Source: Bacillota bacterium
GTDB lineage: Bacteria; Bacillota; Clostridia; Acetivibrionales; DTU013
Assembly (NCBI GenBank): GCA_023411715.1
Contig: JAEYOM010000112.1
Location: 56,567 to 120,566 of the forward strand
DNA length: 64,000 bases
Direction of reading: 5' to 3'
The translations under genes were made by a program, and so were the position numbers. Every line of letters starts with the position of its first letter. The stretch's first letter is position 1. Positions 44,321 through 53,371 of the stretch are shown here, piece after piece. The notes below the pieces were generated by a model, which ran no database searches, was not told the origin of the DNA, and saw only the letters and a program-made list of their open reading frames with translations.

Positions 44321-44701
44321 ATGAATAAGCGCAGCACCACTCAGCGATCTTTAGTTCTTGAAGCGATAAGAGAGTTGCGGTGTCATGTCACCGCTGACGA
44401 GGTCTACGATACGATCGTGAAGAAATACCCCAATATCAGTAGAGGGACAGTATATCGGAATCTGAACCTGCTGTCCGAAATCGGCGAAATCCGTAAAGTG
44501 GAAATGCCAAGCGGAGCCGACCGTTTCGACCATCTATGCCACGAGCATTATCACGCAAGATGCGTAAAGTGCGGTCGAGTCTTTGATGTGGAAATGGAGT
44601 TTATCGCGGATTGGGAAAAGAACATTAAGGATACTCACGGTTTTGAGATTACCGCTCATGATGTTATTTTCAAGGGTACCTGCCTTGAATGTAATACATG
44701 A
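44321..44701 (+). CDS. Fur family regulator (PerR-like)
   Basis: A 126-aa ferric-uptake-regulator family protein. The winged helix includes HVTADEVYDTIVKKYPNISRGTVYRNLNLLSEIGEI. The regulatory metal site is suggested by DRFDHLCHEHYHARC and the structural zinc site by CVKCGRVF and CLECNT. Lack of a long His-rich tail and the D/H pattern favour a PerR-like peroxide sensor over Fur or Zur, but this cannot be settled here. A TATAAT box lies near 44268. Confidence 0.87.
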   Translation: MNKRSTTQRSLVLEAIRELRCHVTADEVYDTIVKKYPNISRGTVYRNLNLLSEIGEIRKVEMPSGADRFDHLCHEHYHARCVKCGRVFDVEMEFIADWEKNIKDTHGFEITAHDVIFKGTCLECNT

Positions 44702-45017
44702 TTTATTAAGTAGAGGATTGTAATGGCAGACCTGAAAGTGTGACAAAAATCTGGACACGGAATAATTCGAGGGGCTGATATAGCGGATACCAAAGCATTA
44801 TTAAATATTGTCATCATTGCTTTTTCACTGGCGCTAAGCTATCTTCCCCCCACTTTTGTGTGATTTTTTCCTCTCCTGCCGCCAAGAAAAGTAAGAACGG
44901 CCTGAGCGACTCAGCGGCAATTATATCATGGGAATAGGCAGTAAACTGGCAAACTCAAATATGTGCGCATACGGGAGCATAAAACACCCGTAAATATATA
45001 ATATGAGGAGAATAACC
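44702..45017. other. Intergenic region before the QueD-like gene
   Basis: Some 315 bp without a recognisable gene or strong hairpin. It ends in GAGGAG, eight bases before the QueD-like ATG. I see no convincing preQ1 or tetrahydrofolate riboswitch here. Confidence 0.4.
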
Positions 45018-45581
45018 ATGAGAAGTTTCACTACATTAGACTTGCAATATGCACACAGGTTCTATGGATTCAAAGGCGAAGCACAGTATTTGCACGGACA
45101 TACGGGAATACTGACGATTGAAGTTGAAGATACTGTCAACAAGGGAGTCAATATGGTATTCCCATGTAATGAAATTAAGAAAACCGCTTGGGAGGTTTTA
45201 CAAAACTTTGACCATGCGCTGGTTTTAAGGGAAGACGATCCATTGCTTCCCGCGATTCTCGGCGTTTACGAAGCACAAGGCATTAAGAACGGTGCACCAA
45301 CCAATAAGCAAAAAGGTCCAGCTTTCAAAACGGAACTTGCAACAGCGTATCCCGAATGTCGTTTAGTTGTTACGAAAGAAACCATAACCGTTGAAGGTAT
45401 GATTAAAATAGTTTACGATTTACTAAAAGATAAACTAAATATAGTTAAAATCACGTTTACAAGCGGAGTAAATGGTGCTACAGAAGAATACGAGCCCCAA
45501 AAGGATATAGACCGTTGCCCGTTATGCGGCATTGCGTTAAACGAAAATGGCGTGTGCCCTAAATGTGGATACAAGAAATAG
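45018..45581 (+). CDS. QueD/PTPS-like protein with C-terminal zinc ribbon and altered active site
   Basis: A 187-aa 6-pyruvoyl-tetrahydropterin synthase/6-carboxytetrahydropterin synthase-fold protein. Zinc ligands are kept (YAHRF and LHGH), as are the FDHAL and KET positions for acid/base and pterin anchoring. The catalytic Cys that lies four residues before the first His of HGH in QueD is Ala here (AQYLHGH). The last 25 residues add a zinc ribbon (CPLCG...CPKCG) not found in QueD. It may use another substrate or be non-catalytic. GAGGAG supports 45018 over the in-frame ATG at 45003. Confidence 0.75.
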   Translation: MRSFTTLDLQYAHRFYGFKGEAQYLHGHTGILTIEVEDTVNKGVNMVFPCNEIKKTAWEVLQNFDHALVLREDDPLLPAILGVYEAQGIKNGAPTNKQKGPAFKTELATAYPECRLVVTKETITVEGMIKIVYDLLKDKLNIVKITFTSGVNGATEEYEPQKDIDRCPLCGIALNENGVCPKCGYKK

Positions 45582-45714
45582 TCTAATTTGATATTTCAAA
45601 CTCCAATTTGCTGAACTTAAACTGAAACGAATCAGGCACTCTATGCCAAACTGATATGCTCCCTTTATGAGCAATGTCATTAAGTTAAGTATTTAAGATC
45701 AGGTTATTGCAGCA

Positions 45715-45752
45715 AAAAATGGTGAACGCAATGATAAGTGTTCACCATTTTT
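45715..45752. terminator. Strong bidirectional hairpin
   Basis: AAAAATGGTGAAC (45715-45727) and GTTCACCATTTTT (45740-45752) form a perfect 13-bp stem with a 12-nt loop, and both sides supply a U-run. It could end the QueD-like transcript or be the end of the neighbouring insertion-sequence remnant. Confidence 0.65.
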
Positions 45753-45790
45753 ATGATTTTAAACACACCAAAAGCAGATGACGTTATAAG

Positions 45791-45931
45791 TCATCTATTA
45801 ATGATTGTTTCAAATGATAGTTTTCTATTCCTTGAAAAGTCCTTTGATGGATTTTGCAAAAAATCAGATGGATCATCTGATAGAGTACTTATTATGTGTG
45901 ACAGTATTTCTTTTACTTTAGCTGGCTTCAT
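45791..45931 (-). mobile_element. IS4-type transposase N-terminal remnant
   Basis: GGGAGGAATTCAT before the ATG at 45931 starts a 46-residue frame (KPAKVKEILSHIISTLSDDPSDFLQNP, then DFSRNRKLSFETIINR). It matches the opening of IS4-like DDE transposases (DFTRxRKLxFExII). A stop follows and the catalytic domain is absent. It is 91 bp from the cbiC end; the rest of the 45582-46021 gap holds only the hairpin above. Confidence 0.6.
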
Positions 45932-46021
45932 ATGAATTCCTCCCTCGAATCTTTATATTTCAAGGGCAGAGCCGTAAATTTTTGACTATTTGTCAAGTGC
46001 TTTTTGATTTTTATATCTCGC

Positions 46022-46657
46022 TTATTGCGGTCTCGCAAGAATATACATCAGCGCATTTACAATGGCGGCGGCAACATTGCTGCCACCCTTTCGCCCCCGC
46101 GCAACGATGTAGGGTACACCCGTCTGCATGATGATCTCCTTGGACTGCACCACATTTACAAAGCCCACTGGTACACCTATAACCAGCGACGGAGACAAGC
46201 GGCCCTCACAAATTAGCTCGTTGAGACGGATGAGTGCGGTTGGAGCGTTTCCAATAGCGAAGATGGGATGACCAGGAAGCATAGCCGCCTTTTCCATGGA
46301 AGCTACGGCGCGTGTGGAGCCGTATTGTTTTGCCGCTGAAGCAACATCCTCATCTGCCATAAAGCATAGAGCCTCGATGCCCAGCTTTGTAAGTGCAGTT
46401 TTGTTAATGCCCGCTTTTGCCATATTCGTATCGGTCACAATGCTCTCACCGGCGCGAAGCGCGGCAAGTCCAGCCTGAAGCGCTGTTTCTGAAAAGCATA
46501 ATGAGTCAGCGTAGTCGAAGTCCGCCGTTGTGTGGATAACCCTCTTAATAATGGGCGCAAGTTCCGGATTAAGAAGGTGCGGAAGCTCACTTTCAATGAT
46601 TTCAAAGCTGCGGCGTTCAATATCCTCTGGCTGTAGCCTTTCAATTTCGATATTCAT
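46022..46657 (-). CDS. cbiC: Cobalt-precorrin-8 methylmutase CbiC
   Basis: CbiC moves the C11 methyl group to C12, turning cobalt-precorrin-8 into cobyrinate. The protein is 211 aa, the usual size. It carries the N-terminal IERRSFEIIESEL block, the catalytic His in RVIHTTADFDYADS (about residue 43), TDTNMAKAGIN, GNAPTALIRL and the C-terminal ARGRKGGSNVAAAIVNALMYI. Its start overlaps the cbiP stop by four bases. It is the last gene of the leftward cobalamin operon. Confidence 0.95.
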   Translation of the reverse strand: MNIEIERLQPEDIERRSFEIIESELPHLLNPELAPIIKRVIHTTADFDYADSLCFSETALQAGLAALRAGESIVTDTNMAKAGINKTALTKLGIEALCFMADEDVASAAKQYGSTRAVASMEKAAMLPGHPIFAIGNAPTALIRLNELICEGRLSPSLVIGVPVGFVNVVQSKEIIMQTGVPYIVARGRKGGSNVAAAIVNALMYILARPQ

Positions 46658-48144
46658 ACACCTTCCTCCAGTATCTGATAAATAAGTTTCATATCCAGGC
46701 TTTTGCGTATACCTTCTGCAAGCAAGTCGTATTGTTTTTCCTTGTATTTTTTCAGGTCAAAGGCTTCCGCCTCAAGGGAAACACCCTTCTTTTCGCACAA
46801 TGCCGAAAGTACTGCCTCACGGCAGGCTGCCGCATCAAAAAAGCCATGGAGGTAACTGCCGTAAGTATTTCCGAGTACGCAACCAGCAGTTGTGCCGTTT
46901 TCAAGCAACAGAAGCGGCTTTGCTCCCTCAGCGAGTACTGTGCGTCCCATGTGTATTTCATACCCCTCGAGCGATATACCTGTGAATCTGTTGAGTATTC
47001 CTTCAGTACGAAGAACCGTGGCCGTGGTGCGGGTGCGCCGCTTTTCAACGGCAAATTCGGTTTGTACAGGCAACAGGCCGATTCCCTCTATCTCGCCGCC
47101 GCCTTCCACACCCTCTGCGTCAATGATGCGGCTGCCGAGCATTTGATATCCTCCGCACAAACCAAACACAACGACTCCCTGAGATGCGAGCTTCTTAATG
47201 GCGGCTTTCAGCCCGCATTCCCGAAGCCATTTGAGGTCGGAAATCGTGCTTTTTGTGCCGGGGATTATCACCATATCGGGGTTGTCAAGGTCGCTTACTC
47301 TGCCCACATAGCGCACGCCTACACCAGGTGTGGCTTCGAACGCCGCAAAATCCGTGAAGTTTGACAAGCGAGGCAGACGGATAACTGCTATGTCGATGAC
47401 TGAACTGTTGGTCTTTCGCGTCAGACGCTCAGCAAGGCTATCCTCGTCCTCAATATCCACAGGCAGATACGGAATAACTCCCGCCACGGGCTTGCCTGTG
47501 AGCTTTTCGAGCATAGCGAGTCCCGGCGACAGCAGACTTACATCTCCCCGAAACTTGTTAATAACCATCGCTTTCACCATGCCTCTCTCTTCTTCCTCTA
47601 AGAGGGCAATAGTACCATAGAGCTGCGCAAATACGCCGCCACGGTCAATATCACCAACCAGAAGTACAGGCGCCCGCGCCAGCTTTGCCATGCCCATGTT
47701 AACGATGTCGCCCTCTTTCAGGTTAATCTCAGCGGGGCTGCCCGCACCCTCGAGCACGATAATGTCGTATTCCTCCGCAAGAGAGTTGTAGGCGCGCATG
47801 ATGTCCGGTATAAGTGAACGCTTTATAGCGAAATATTCTTTCGCAGTCATGTTGCCGAGAACCTCGCCATTTACAATGACCTGTGAACCAATATTAGTCA
47901 CAGGTTTTAATAATATTGGATTCATGCGTACGCTGGGTTCTACACCACAAGCCTCCGCTTGCACCACCTGTGCCCGACCCATTTCCAAGCCTTCGTCAGT
48001 TATGAAGGAATTGAGCGCCATATTTTGAGATTTAAAGGGAGCGACACGATAGCCGTCCTGTTTGAAAATCCGGCATAAACCAGCGCAGACAAGACTTTTG
48101 CCGGCGTTAGACATCGTACCCTGAATCATAATCGTTTTAGCCAT
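46654..48144 (-). CDS. cbiP: Cobyric acid synthase CbiP (CobQ)
   Basis: Adds four amide groups (b, d, e and g) to adenosyl-cobyrinate a,c-diamide using glutamine and ATP. The 496-aa protein has an N-terminal P-loop-like dethiobiotin-synthetase fold (IMIQGTMSNAGKSLVCAGL), GDIDRGGVFA in the middle, and a C-terminal class I glutaminase with the nucleophile Cys in FGLCGGYQMLG and the His in GSYLHGFFD. It overlaps cobD by 8 bp and cbiC by 4 bp. Confidence 0.96.
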   Translation of the reverse strand: MAKTIMIQGTMSNAGKSLVCAGLCRIFKQDGYRVAPFKSQNMALNSFITDEGLEMGRAQVVQAEACGVEPSVRMNPILLKPVTNIGSQVIVNGEVLGNMTAKEYFAIKRSLIPDIMRAYNSLAEEYDIIVLEGAGSPAEINLKEGDIVNMGMAKLARAPVLLVGDIDRGGVFAQLYGTIALLEEEERGMVKAMVINKFRGDVSLLSPGLAMLEKLTGKPVAGVIPYLPVDIEDEDSLAERLTRKTNSSVIDIAVIRLPRLSNFTDFAAFEATPGVGVRYVGRVSDLDNPDMVIIPGTKSTISDLKWLRECGLKAAIKKLASQGVVVFGLCGGYQMLGSRIIDAEGVEGGGEIEGIGLLPVQTEFAVEKRRTRTTATVLRTEGILNRFTGISLEGYEIHMGRTVLAEGAKPLLLLENGTTAGCVLGNTYGSYLHGFFDAAACREAVLSALCEKKGVSLEAEAFDLKKYKEKQYDLLAEGIRKSLDMKLIYQILEEGV

Positions 48145-49174
48145 TGAGCACCTCCGTTATGGCGCGCAGTAGCGCCATGTTTTTATCGTGAGTTTTAAGT
48201 CCGATGCGAACATACCTTTCATCCAGACCCGCAAAATTAGCGCAGGAACGGATCAAAATACCATGTGTCCTGAGCGGTTCATAGAGTACTTTTTCGCTTT
48301 TTAATAATAAAAAATTTGCCTTGCTTTGATATACGGTAAGACCGAGGTCGCAGATGGCTTTCGCCATTACTGCCCGCTCGCTTTCAACATACCGTTGGGT
48401 ATTCTCTATCCATTCATGCTCTTGCAGAGCAGCGAGTCCGGCAATTTGGGCCACGCTCGAAACGCTCCATACAGGCATGCATTCGGCGATTTGCAACAGG
48501 AGACGCTTATCGGCACAATACAGCGTACCGAGCCGCAGCCCCGCCATAGCATAGATTTTCGTAAACGCCTGAAGAATCAGAAGGTTCGGATATTTCTTAA
48601 GCTGAGGTAACATGCTTTGCCCGTGCGTAAAATCAATAAAGCATTCATCAATTACCAGCAATGTCCCGTTCTTGTGGCAAATATCAGCAATTTTGCAGAG
48701 AAGCCCTGAATCAATAAGCTGACCGGTTGGATTGTTGGGATTACAGAGAAACATCATATCCACATCGGCTGTGAGAGCTTCCAGTATTCTCTCCGTAAGA
48801 GAAAATCCTTCTGATTCCAAAAGATGATACTCGCGCACCTCAGAGCCGAAGAGCGACGCCGCTCGACGGTATTCCGAGAAGGTAGGTGCCGGAATGAGCA
48901 CCCGTCGAGGCTTGATACAGGCACACAGGGCAAAAATAAGCTCCGACGCGCCGTTCCCGTTTAGAATCATTGAAGCATCCAATCCGTGTTTCTCCGCAAG
49001 AGCTGATTTGAGTAAACGGCAATAAGGATCGGGATAATGCGTATACATAGGGATATGATTAACAATTGCCTTTTTGACGCTTTCGGGCATCCCCAAAGGA
49101 TTTATATTAACGGAAAAATCCAGTAAAATCCCATCATCCGTATAGATATCACCGCCGTGTTCATACTGCCGCAT
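48137..49174 (-). CDS. cobD: L-threonine-O-3-phosphate decarboxylase CobD
   Basis: PLP enzyme that makes (R)-1-amino-2-propanol phosphate, the linker of the nucleotide loop. It is a 345-aa fold-type I aminotransferase-like protein with FSVNINPLG at the N-terminus, CNPNNPTG, VIDECFIDF, and the PLP Lys in QAFTKIYAMAGLRLG (Lys near residue 208). AAGGGGGG lies six bases before the ATG. It overlaps the cbiB end by 14 bp and the cbiP start by 8 bp. General HisC-like aminotransferases are the only alternative, and context excludes that. Confidence 0.94.
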   Translation of the reverse strand: MRQYEHGGDIYTDDGILLDFSVNINPLGMPESVKKAIVNHIPMYTHYPDPYCRLLKSALAEKHGLDASMILNGNGASELIFALCACIKPRRVLIPAPTFSEYRRAASLFGSEVREYHLLESEGFSLTERILEALTADVDMMFLCNPNNPTGQLIDSGLLCKIADICHKNGTLLVIDECFIDFTHGQSMLPQLKKYPNLLILQAFTKIYAMAGLRLGTLYCADKRLLLQIAECMPVWSVSSVAQIAGLAALQEHEWIENTQRYVESERAVMAKAICDLGLTVYQSKANFLLLKSEKVLYEPLRTHGILIRSCANFAGLDERYVRIGLKTHDKNMALLRAITEVLNG

Positions 49175-50117
49175 AAAATACCCCCCTTATGATCATTGCC
49201 AGAAATAGCATAAGCCCCGCTGTCACATAGAGCAGTTTATGTGTGTGACGAATATTCTCAGTCTTAATTGGGTTAAGATCATCGCCGATATAGGGCTTTT
49301 CATACAGCTTCCCAAAATAACAGGCGTTGCCGGCCAATCGAACGCCAAGAGCTCCAGCTACAACAGCCTCGGTCTGCGCGGAATTCGGGCTGGCGTGATT
49401 GAATCGATCCCTTCTCCAGATTCGAAAGGCATTTTGGACATCCATCCGGCAAAGGCACGCAGCGCTTATCATTAAAAGGGCACACAGCCTGGAAGGAATG
49501 AAATTCAACACATCGTCCAGCTTGGCGGCAAAACGGCCAAATTCTAAATAACGTTCATTTTTATAGCCCACCATGGAATCCATGGTGTTAGCCGCTTTAT
49601 ACAGGCAGCCCAAAGGCGCGCCTCCAAGCATGATATAGAAAAGCGGCGCAATTACGCCATCGGAGGCGTTTTCCGCAATGGTCTCCACTGCTGCGCGGGT
49701 AACTCCCGCCTCGTCGAGTTTATCCGTATCCCTGCCAACAATCATGGAAACCGCCTTTCTTGCCCCCTTTAGATCCGCTTCCTTGAGCGCATCATACACC
49801 TTATCGCTTTCAACCTTCAAGCTCCTTGTAGCAAGAAGCTGCCAGCACAAAAGCGTCTCCAGCGCAAAATATAGCCATGGAGAAACACAAAAGGCCAAAT
49901 ACAGAAGAACTACGGGTATGGCTGTACAAATAAGCAGAGTTAGCAATACCATCAACATGCCGCTATGGCGCTTATTGGCGAACGGATAAAAAAGTTTCTC
50001 AAACTTTTCAATAAGCAGGCCCATCTCGCGCACGATGTGCGGCCAGCCTTGAGGATCGCCTATTATCATGTCAATAATAAAACCCGCGCACAGCGCCAGG
50101 GTCGAATAAATCAGCAT
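49161..50117 (-). CDS. cbiB: Adenosylcobinamide-phosphate synthase CbiB
   Basis: Integral membrane enzyme that joins cobyric acid with aminopropanol phosphate supplied by CobD. The 318-aa protein has several hydrophobic helices and the family blocks IGDPQGWPHIVREMG, AENASDGVIAPLFY, KAANTMDSMVGYKNERY and DRFNHASPNSAQTEAVVAGALGVRLAG. It overlaps cbiA by 7 bp at its start. Confidence 0.95.
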   Translation of the reverse strand: MLIYSTLALCAGFIIDMIIGDPQGWPHIVREMGLLIEKFEKLFYPFANKRHSGMLMVLLTLLICTAIPVVLLYLAFCVSPWLYFALETLLCWQLLATRSLKVESDKVYDALKEADLKGARKAVSMIVGRDTDKLDEAGVTRAAVETIAENASDGVIAPLFYIMLGGAPLGCLYKAANTMDSMVGYKNERYLEFGRFAAKLDDVLNFIPSRLCALLMISAACLCRMDVQNAFRIWRRDRFNHASPNSAQTEAVVAGALGVRLAGNACYFGKLYEKPYIGDDLNPIKTENIRHTHKLLYVTAGLMLFLAMIIRGVFYAAV

Positions 50118-51436
50118 TGCGAATATTCTATTACCTTTCTCACAAAATTTTTAGCAAAACCGTTATTCGCTTCAAAGTACAGGTGCGGGAATCCGGCATA
50201 CAGCATCTCCGACGCATGCACGCAGGGCCAGTTCTTATCGGCCAGCGGCTTATCCGCAATAAAATCCGAACCGCAGGAAGTACTATCGTAATAGTGGAAT
50301 TCATGCGCACGGATGCTGTCCCCTGCCGCACAAAGGAGGTTGTCCTCCTTCGCATGTAGTGTGATATAACCGAACCGTTTAAGCGTCTCTGTTTTGTATG
50401 CGTTCGCATGAATGACCCCCGCCATGGGGAAGCCGTCAAGTGTATCGTGCAGGTATAGAAAGCCGCCGCATTCGGCAATTGTTGGCAATCCACCTTGTAC
50501 CGCCGTTTTTATTGTCTGAAGCATCATGGTGTTGCCGGACAGTGCTTCAAGATACAATTCCGGATATCCGCCGCAAAGGTAAAGCCCTCCTATGTCTTGC
50601 GGCAGCACCCTGTCATGAAGAGGACTGAAAAACACAATCTCACAGCCAAGCGCATTCAACAGCTCCAGATTTTCTTCATACAGAAAACAAAAAGCTTCAT
50701 CTCTTGCAACTGCAATGCGCACCGAACCAAGAGAAATGATATCAGACTGCTGGACATCAAGTACAGGTGCACTGGCAGCCAGGGCGAGAAGACCGTTAAT
50801 GTCGATATATTTTTCGGCAAGTTTTCCGAGCAATGCAAGCTTCTCCTCCAAATCAGGAATATCCCCCGCTGTCACCAGTCCAAGATGACGGCTCTCGATT
50901 CTAGCTTTCACATCTCTTGGCATAAATCCCAGTGGCTTTACCCCTATTCTCATGGCAATAGAGCGAAGACCTTCATAAAGCATGGGCGATGCGTTGTTAA
51001 AAATGACGCCTTGAATTCCGCTCCGCTCCCGATAATCTGAGAACCCCTTGAGCACAGCTCCGGCAGAGGTGTACATACCTTTTACGTCTACCACAAGCAC
51101 GACAGGTGTTTGCGTTTCCCGAGCCACATCATAGGTGCTGTAACGTCCGTCATCTCCGACACCGTCATAGTATCCCATGACCCCTTCGAGGAGGGAAATA
51201 CCTCCAGTATTTGCCGTAACCCGGCGTTTTAGCTGTTCCGCGTCACAGAAAAAAGGATCAAGGCTGTGGGAGGGAACTCCTATGGCACGACGGTGGAACA
51301 TCGGATCGATATAATCAGGACCGCACTTGAAAGCAGACGGACGAAGCCCCCTGTTCTTGAGCGCCATAAGCAGTGCACAGGTAATGGTGGTTTTGCCGCA
51401 GCCTGAATGGGTACCCGTGATTAAAATCCTATCCAT
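50111..51436 (-). CDS. cbiA: Cobyrinate a,c-diamide synthase CbiA
   Basis: Amidates the a and c carboxylates of cobyrinate with glutamine and ATP. N-terminal P-loop GTHSGCGKTTITCAL, the VLVVDVKGMYTSAGAV segment, and a C-terminal glutaminase with the nucleophile Cys in IAECGGFLYLH; 441 aa. GGAGG before the ATG at 51436 (overlapping the cbiET stop by 8 bp) is preferred over an in-frame GTG at 51448. Confidence 0.95.
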   Translation of the reverse strand: MDRILITGTHSGCGKTTITCALLMALKNRGLRPSAFKCGPDYIDPMFHRRAIGVPSHSLDPFFCDAEQLKRRVTANTGGISLLEGVMGYYDGVGDDGRYSTYDVARETQTPVVLVVDVKGMYTSAGAVLKGFSDYRERSGIQGVIFNNASPMLYEGLRSIAMRIGVKPLGFMPRDVKARIESRHLGLVTAGDIPDLEEKLALLGKLAEKYIDINGLLALAASAPVLDVQQSDIISLGSVRIAVARDEAFCFLYEENLELLNALGCEIVFFSPLHDRVLPQDIGGLYLCGGYPELYLEALSGNTMMLQTIKTAVQGGLPTIAECGGFLYLHDTLDGFPMAGVIHANAYKTETLKRFGYITLHAKEDNLLCAAGDSIRAHEFHYYDSTSCGSDFIADKPLADKNWPCVHASEMLYAGFPHLYFEANNGFAKNFVRKVIEYSQC

Positions 51437-52622
51437 TTCTTCCTCCACCTCCGCTAAGTATAAACACAGGGGAGTTTGCCTGCAGCATATGCAGGTTTAC
51501 AATCTGGTTCGCCCGTGTTATGCCAATTTGTACAATATCAGGTTCAAAGCCGTGTGCGGAAAACGCCTCAGTCGCTTTGTGCAGCGTTTCCAGCGTAATT
51601 GCGTTAACGACAATTCGGATGAGAGGGTTATTCCTTACCAGCGTGTCGAATATCTCGCCAAGCCTGTCCGAGCTACCGCCAATAAATGCCGCATCCAGTA
51701 TCGGCAATTTCTCTAACACCTCAGGCGCCGAGCCCAGGATAGGGATGACATTGCCAAGGTGGAAGGCTTGGCAGTTGGCGGTCACCAGACGAACGGATTC
51801 CTCTTTTTTATCCAGCGCGTATACCCGCCCCTTATAAGCGGCAAGGGCCATCTCGACTGTGACCGATCCGGTACCGGCGCCTATGTCGCAGCACACCGCC
51901 TCCGGAAAAAGAGCAAGCTTACTCATCGTTACAGCGCGTATCTCGGCTTTGGTCATAGGGACGTCGCCACGAATGAATTCCTCATCGGGTATGCCGAAGC
52001 GAAGGCGATTGTCATATTCGGGATTTTCCACTAAAAGCACAGCCAGATTGCCTGCTCTAAATGTCTGAAGGTCGGATACCGGAAGGGTAAAAATACACTC
52101 CTTCGTCAGTCCCAGGTTCTCGCCCACATGAGCGGTAAGCTCTCCAAAGCCCGCCTTGGTCAACGCTTCTCCAAGTTCCGTCATATTTCCGCCCGTCAGA
52201 GCGAAAGTCAGGCGGTTGCGGCGCACGGAGTCAACAAGTTTCGCCCTTCGGCCGTGACAACTGACCAATACGGCGTCCTGCCATGGACGCCTAAGACGCG
52301 CAAAGAAATAACTCAGGGAGGAAATGCCGGGTATTAAAGTCAGCGAACAGTCCTGAAGCGCGGAGCACAGTCCTTCTGACGCACTGTAAAAACCAGTATC
52401 CCCCGATACCAGTACACAAAACCGTCCGTTCTCATACCCGTCCAAAACGCGAGTGACAGCGTCCGGCAGATATTCTGCATAGGACGGCTTGCCTAACGTT
52501 TCGAACTGGGCAATCAGCCGTGACGCACCGATCAACACATCCGCCTGCTCCACGGCGCGCAGTCCTTCCGCTGTCAAGGTATCAACACTCATTCCAAGTC
52601 CGACGACTGTAACCTGTTTCAT
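51429..52622 (-). CDS. cbiET: CbiE-CbiT fusion: cobalt-precorrin-7 C5- and C15-methyltransferase/decarboxylase
   Basis: A 397-aa fusion equivalent to CobL. Residues 1-195 are CbiE (tetrapyrrole methyltransferase fold: VVGLGMSVDTLTAEGLRAVEQADVLIG, SGDTGFYSASEG, PGISSLSYFFARL). Residues about 205-397 are CbiT (Rossmann methyltransferase: RGDVPMTKAEIRAVTMSKL, CDIGAGTGSVTVEMAL, FIGGSSDRLGEI). It methylates C5 and C15 and decarboxylates the C12 acetate. In many Clostridia the two are separate genes. It overlaps both neighbours by 4-8 bp. Confidence 0.95.
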   Translation of the reverse strand: MKQVTVVGLGMSVDTLTAEGLRAVEQADVLIGASRLIAQFETLGKPSYAEYLPDAVTRVLDGYENGRFCVLVSGDTGFYSASEGLCSALQDCSLTLIPGISSLSYFFARLRRPWQDAVLVSCHGRRAKLVDSVRRNRLTFALTGGNMTELGEALTKAGFGELTAHVGENLGLTKECIFTLPVSDLQTFRAGNLAVLLVENPEYDNRLRFGIPDEEFIRGDVPMTKAEIRAVTMSKLALFPEAVCCDIGAGTGSVTVEMALAAYKGRVYALDKKEESVRLVTANCQAFHLGNVIPILGSAPEVLEKLPILDAAFIGGSSDRLGEIFDTLVRNNPLIRIVVNAITLETLHKATEAFSAHGFEPDIVQIGITRANQIVNLHMLQANSPVFILSGGGGRNG

Positions 52623-53371
52623 AGGACGCCCTCCTCAATCAGTTTAAGTACAGCTGTAAGCTTCAGCCCATTTTCCTCATGAGGCCTCGCCAGTATTGCC
52701 ACAGTCATTCCACATTCCTTGGCGGCATCCAGCTTTTCAAGGTATCCGCCCGCCGTGCCGGAATCCTTGGTGAGCAGAATGTCCGCTTTCGAAGCGCGGA
52801 ACATAGCCGTGTTGAACTCCTTGGAAAACGGTCCCTGCATGCAGATAATACGCTGCGGTAGAAAACCTTTCGAGATGCATGCTGACAGTCCCGCCGCATC
52901 AGGCAGAATGCGCAGCCATACTCGTTCCTTGTATCCGTCAATTGCTGTGAGGGAGGCACATTCCTTCGCGCCGAGCGTGGAAAAAATTGTGCCCTGACGC
53001 GCATTCAGCCAGCTGATCAGCTCGTCCATGCTGGAAAATGCCTGGCAGCCGTGGTTATGTAACTTCTCACGGAGAAGGCGAATTACCCTTACGCCTGTTT
53101 TTGCACAGGCGGCGGATATATTTACACTGACCTCGGAGGCATAAGGATGTGTCGCGTCAATCACTAGGCTCGGTTTCTCTGCTTCCAGCAGTTCTTCCAT
53201 CCCTTCTTGATTCAACCGGCCGGTATGGATGTGAAGGGAATCGAAGGAAGGCAGAAGCGCCCCGCCATATTCAGTCGCGACACATACAAGTGTATCTATG
53301 TGTTTTTTTCCCAGCAGTTCGCACAGCTCCCGTCCCTCTGACGTTCCTCCGAACACAATGATTTTAGTCAA
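52619..53371 (-). CDS. cbiJ: Cobalt-precorrin-6A reductase CbiJ
   Basis: Reduces the macrocycle of cobalt-precorrin-6A with NAD(P)H. The 250-aa protein has the family opening VFGGTSEGRELCELL, the motif VIDATHPYASEVSVNISAACAKTGV, and LTKDSGTAGGYLEKLDAA near the C-terminus. Overlaps cbiH (8 bp) and cbiET (4 bp). Confidence 0.93.
   Translation of the reverse strand: MTKIIVFGGTSEGRELCELLGKKHIDTLVCVATEYGGALLPSFDSLHIHTGRLNQEGMEELLEAEKPSLVIDATHPYASEVSVNISAACAKTGVRVIRLLREKLHNHGCQAFSSMDELISWLNARQGTIFSTLGAKECASLTAIDGYKERVWLRILPDAAGLSACISKGFLPQRIICMQGPFSKEFNTAMFRASKADILLTKDSGTAGGYLEKLDAAKECGMTVAILARPHEENGLKLTAVLKLIEEGVL

Noticed and set aside
46732..47364. A 210-codon frame antisense to cbiP
   Set aside because: Shadow of the conserved cbiP gene; no start signal and no domain.
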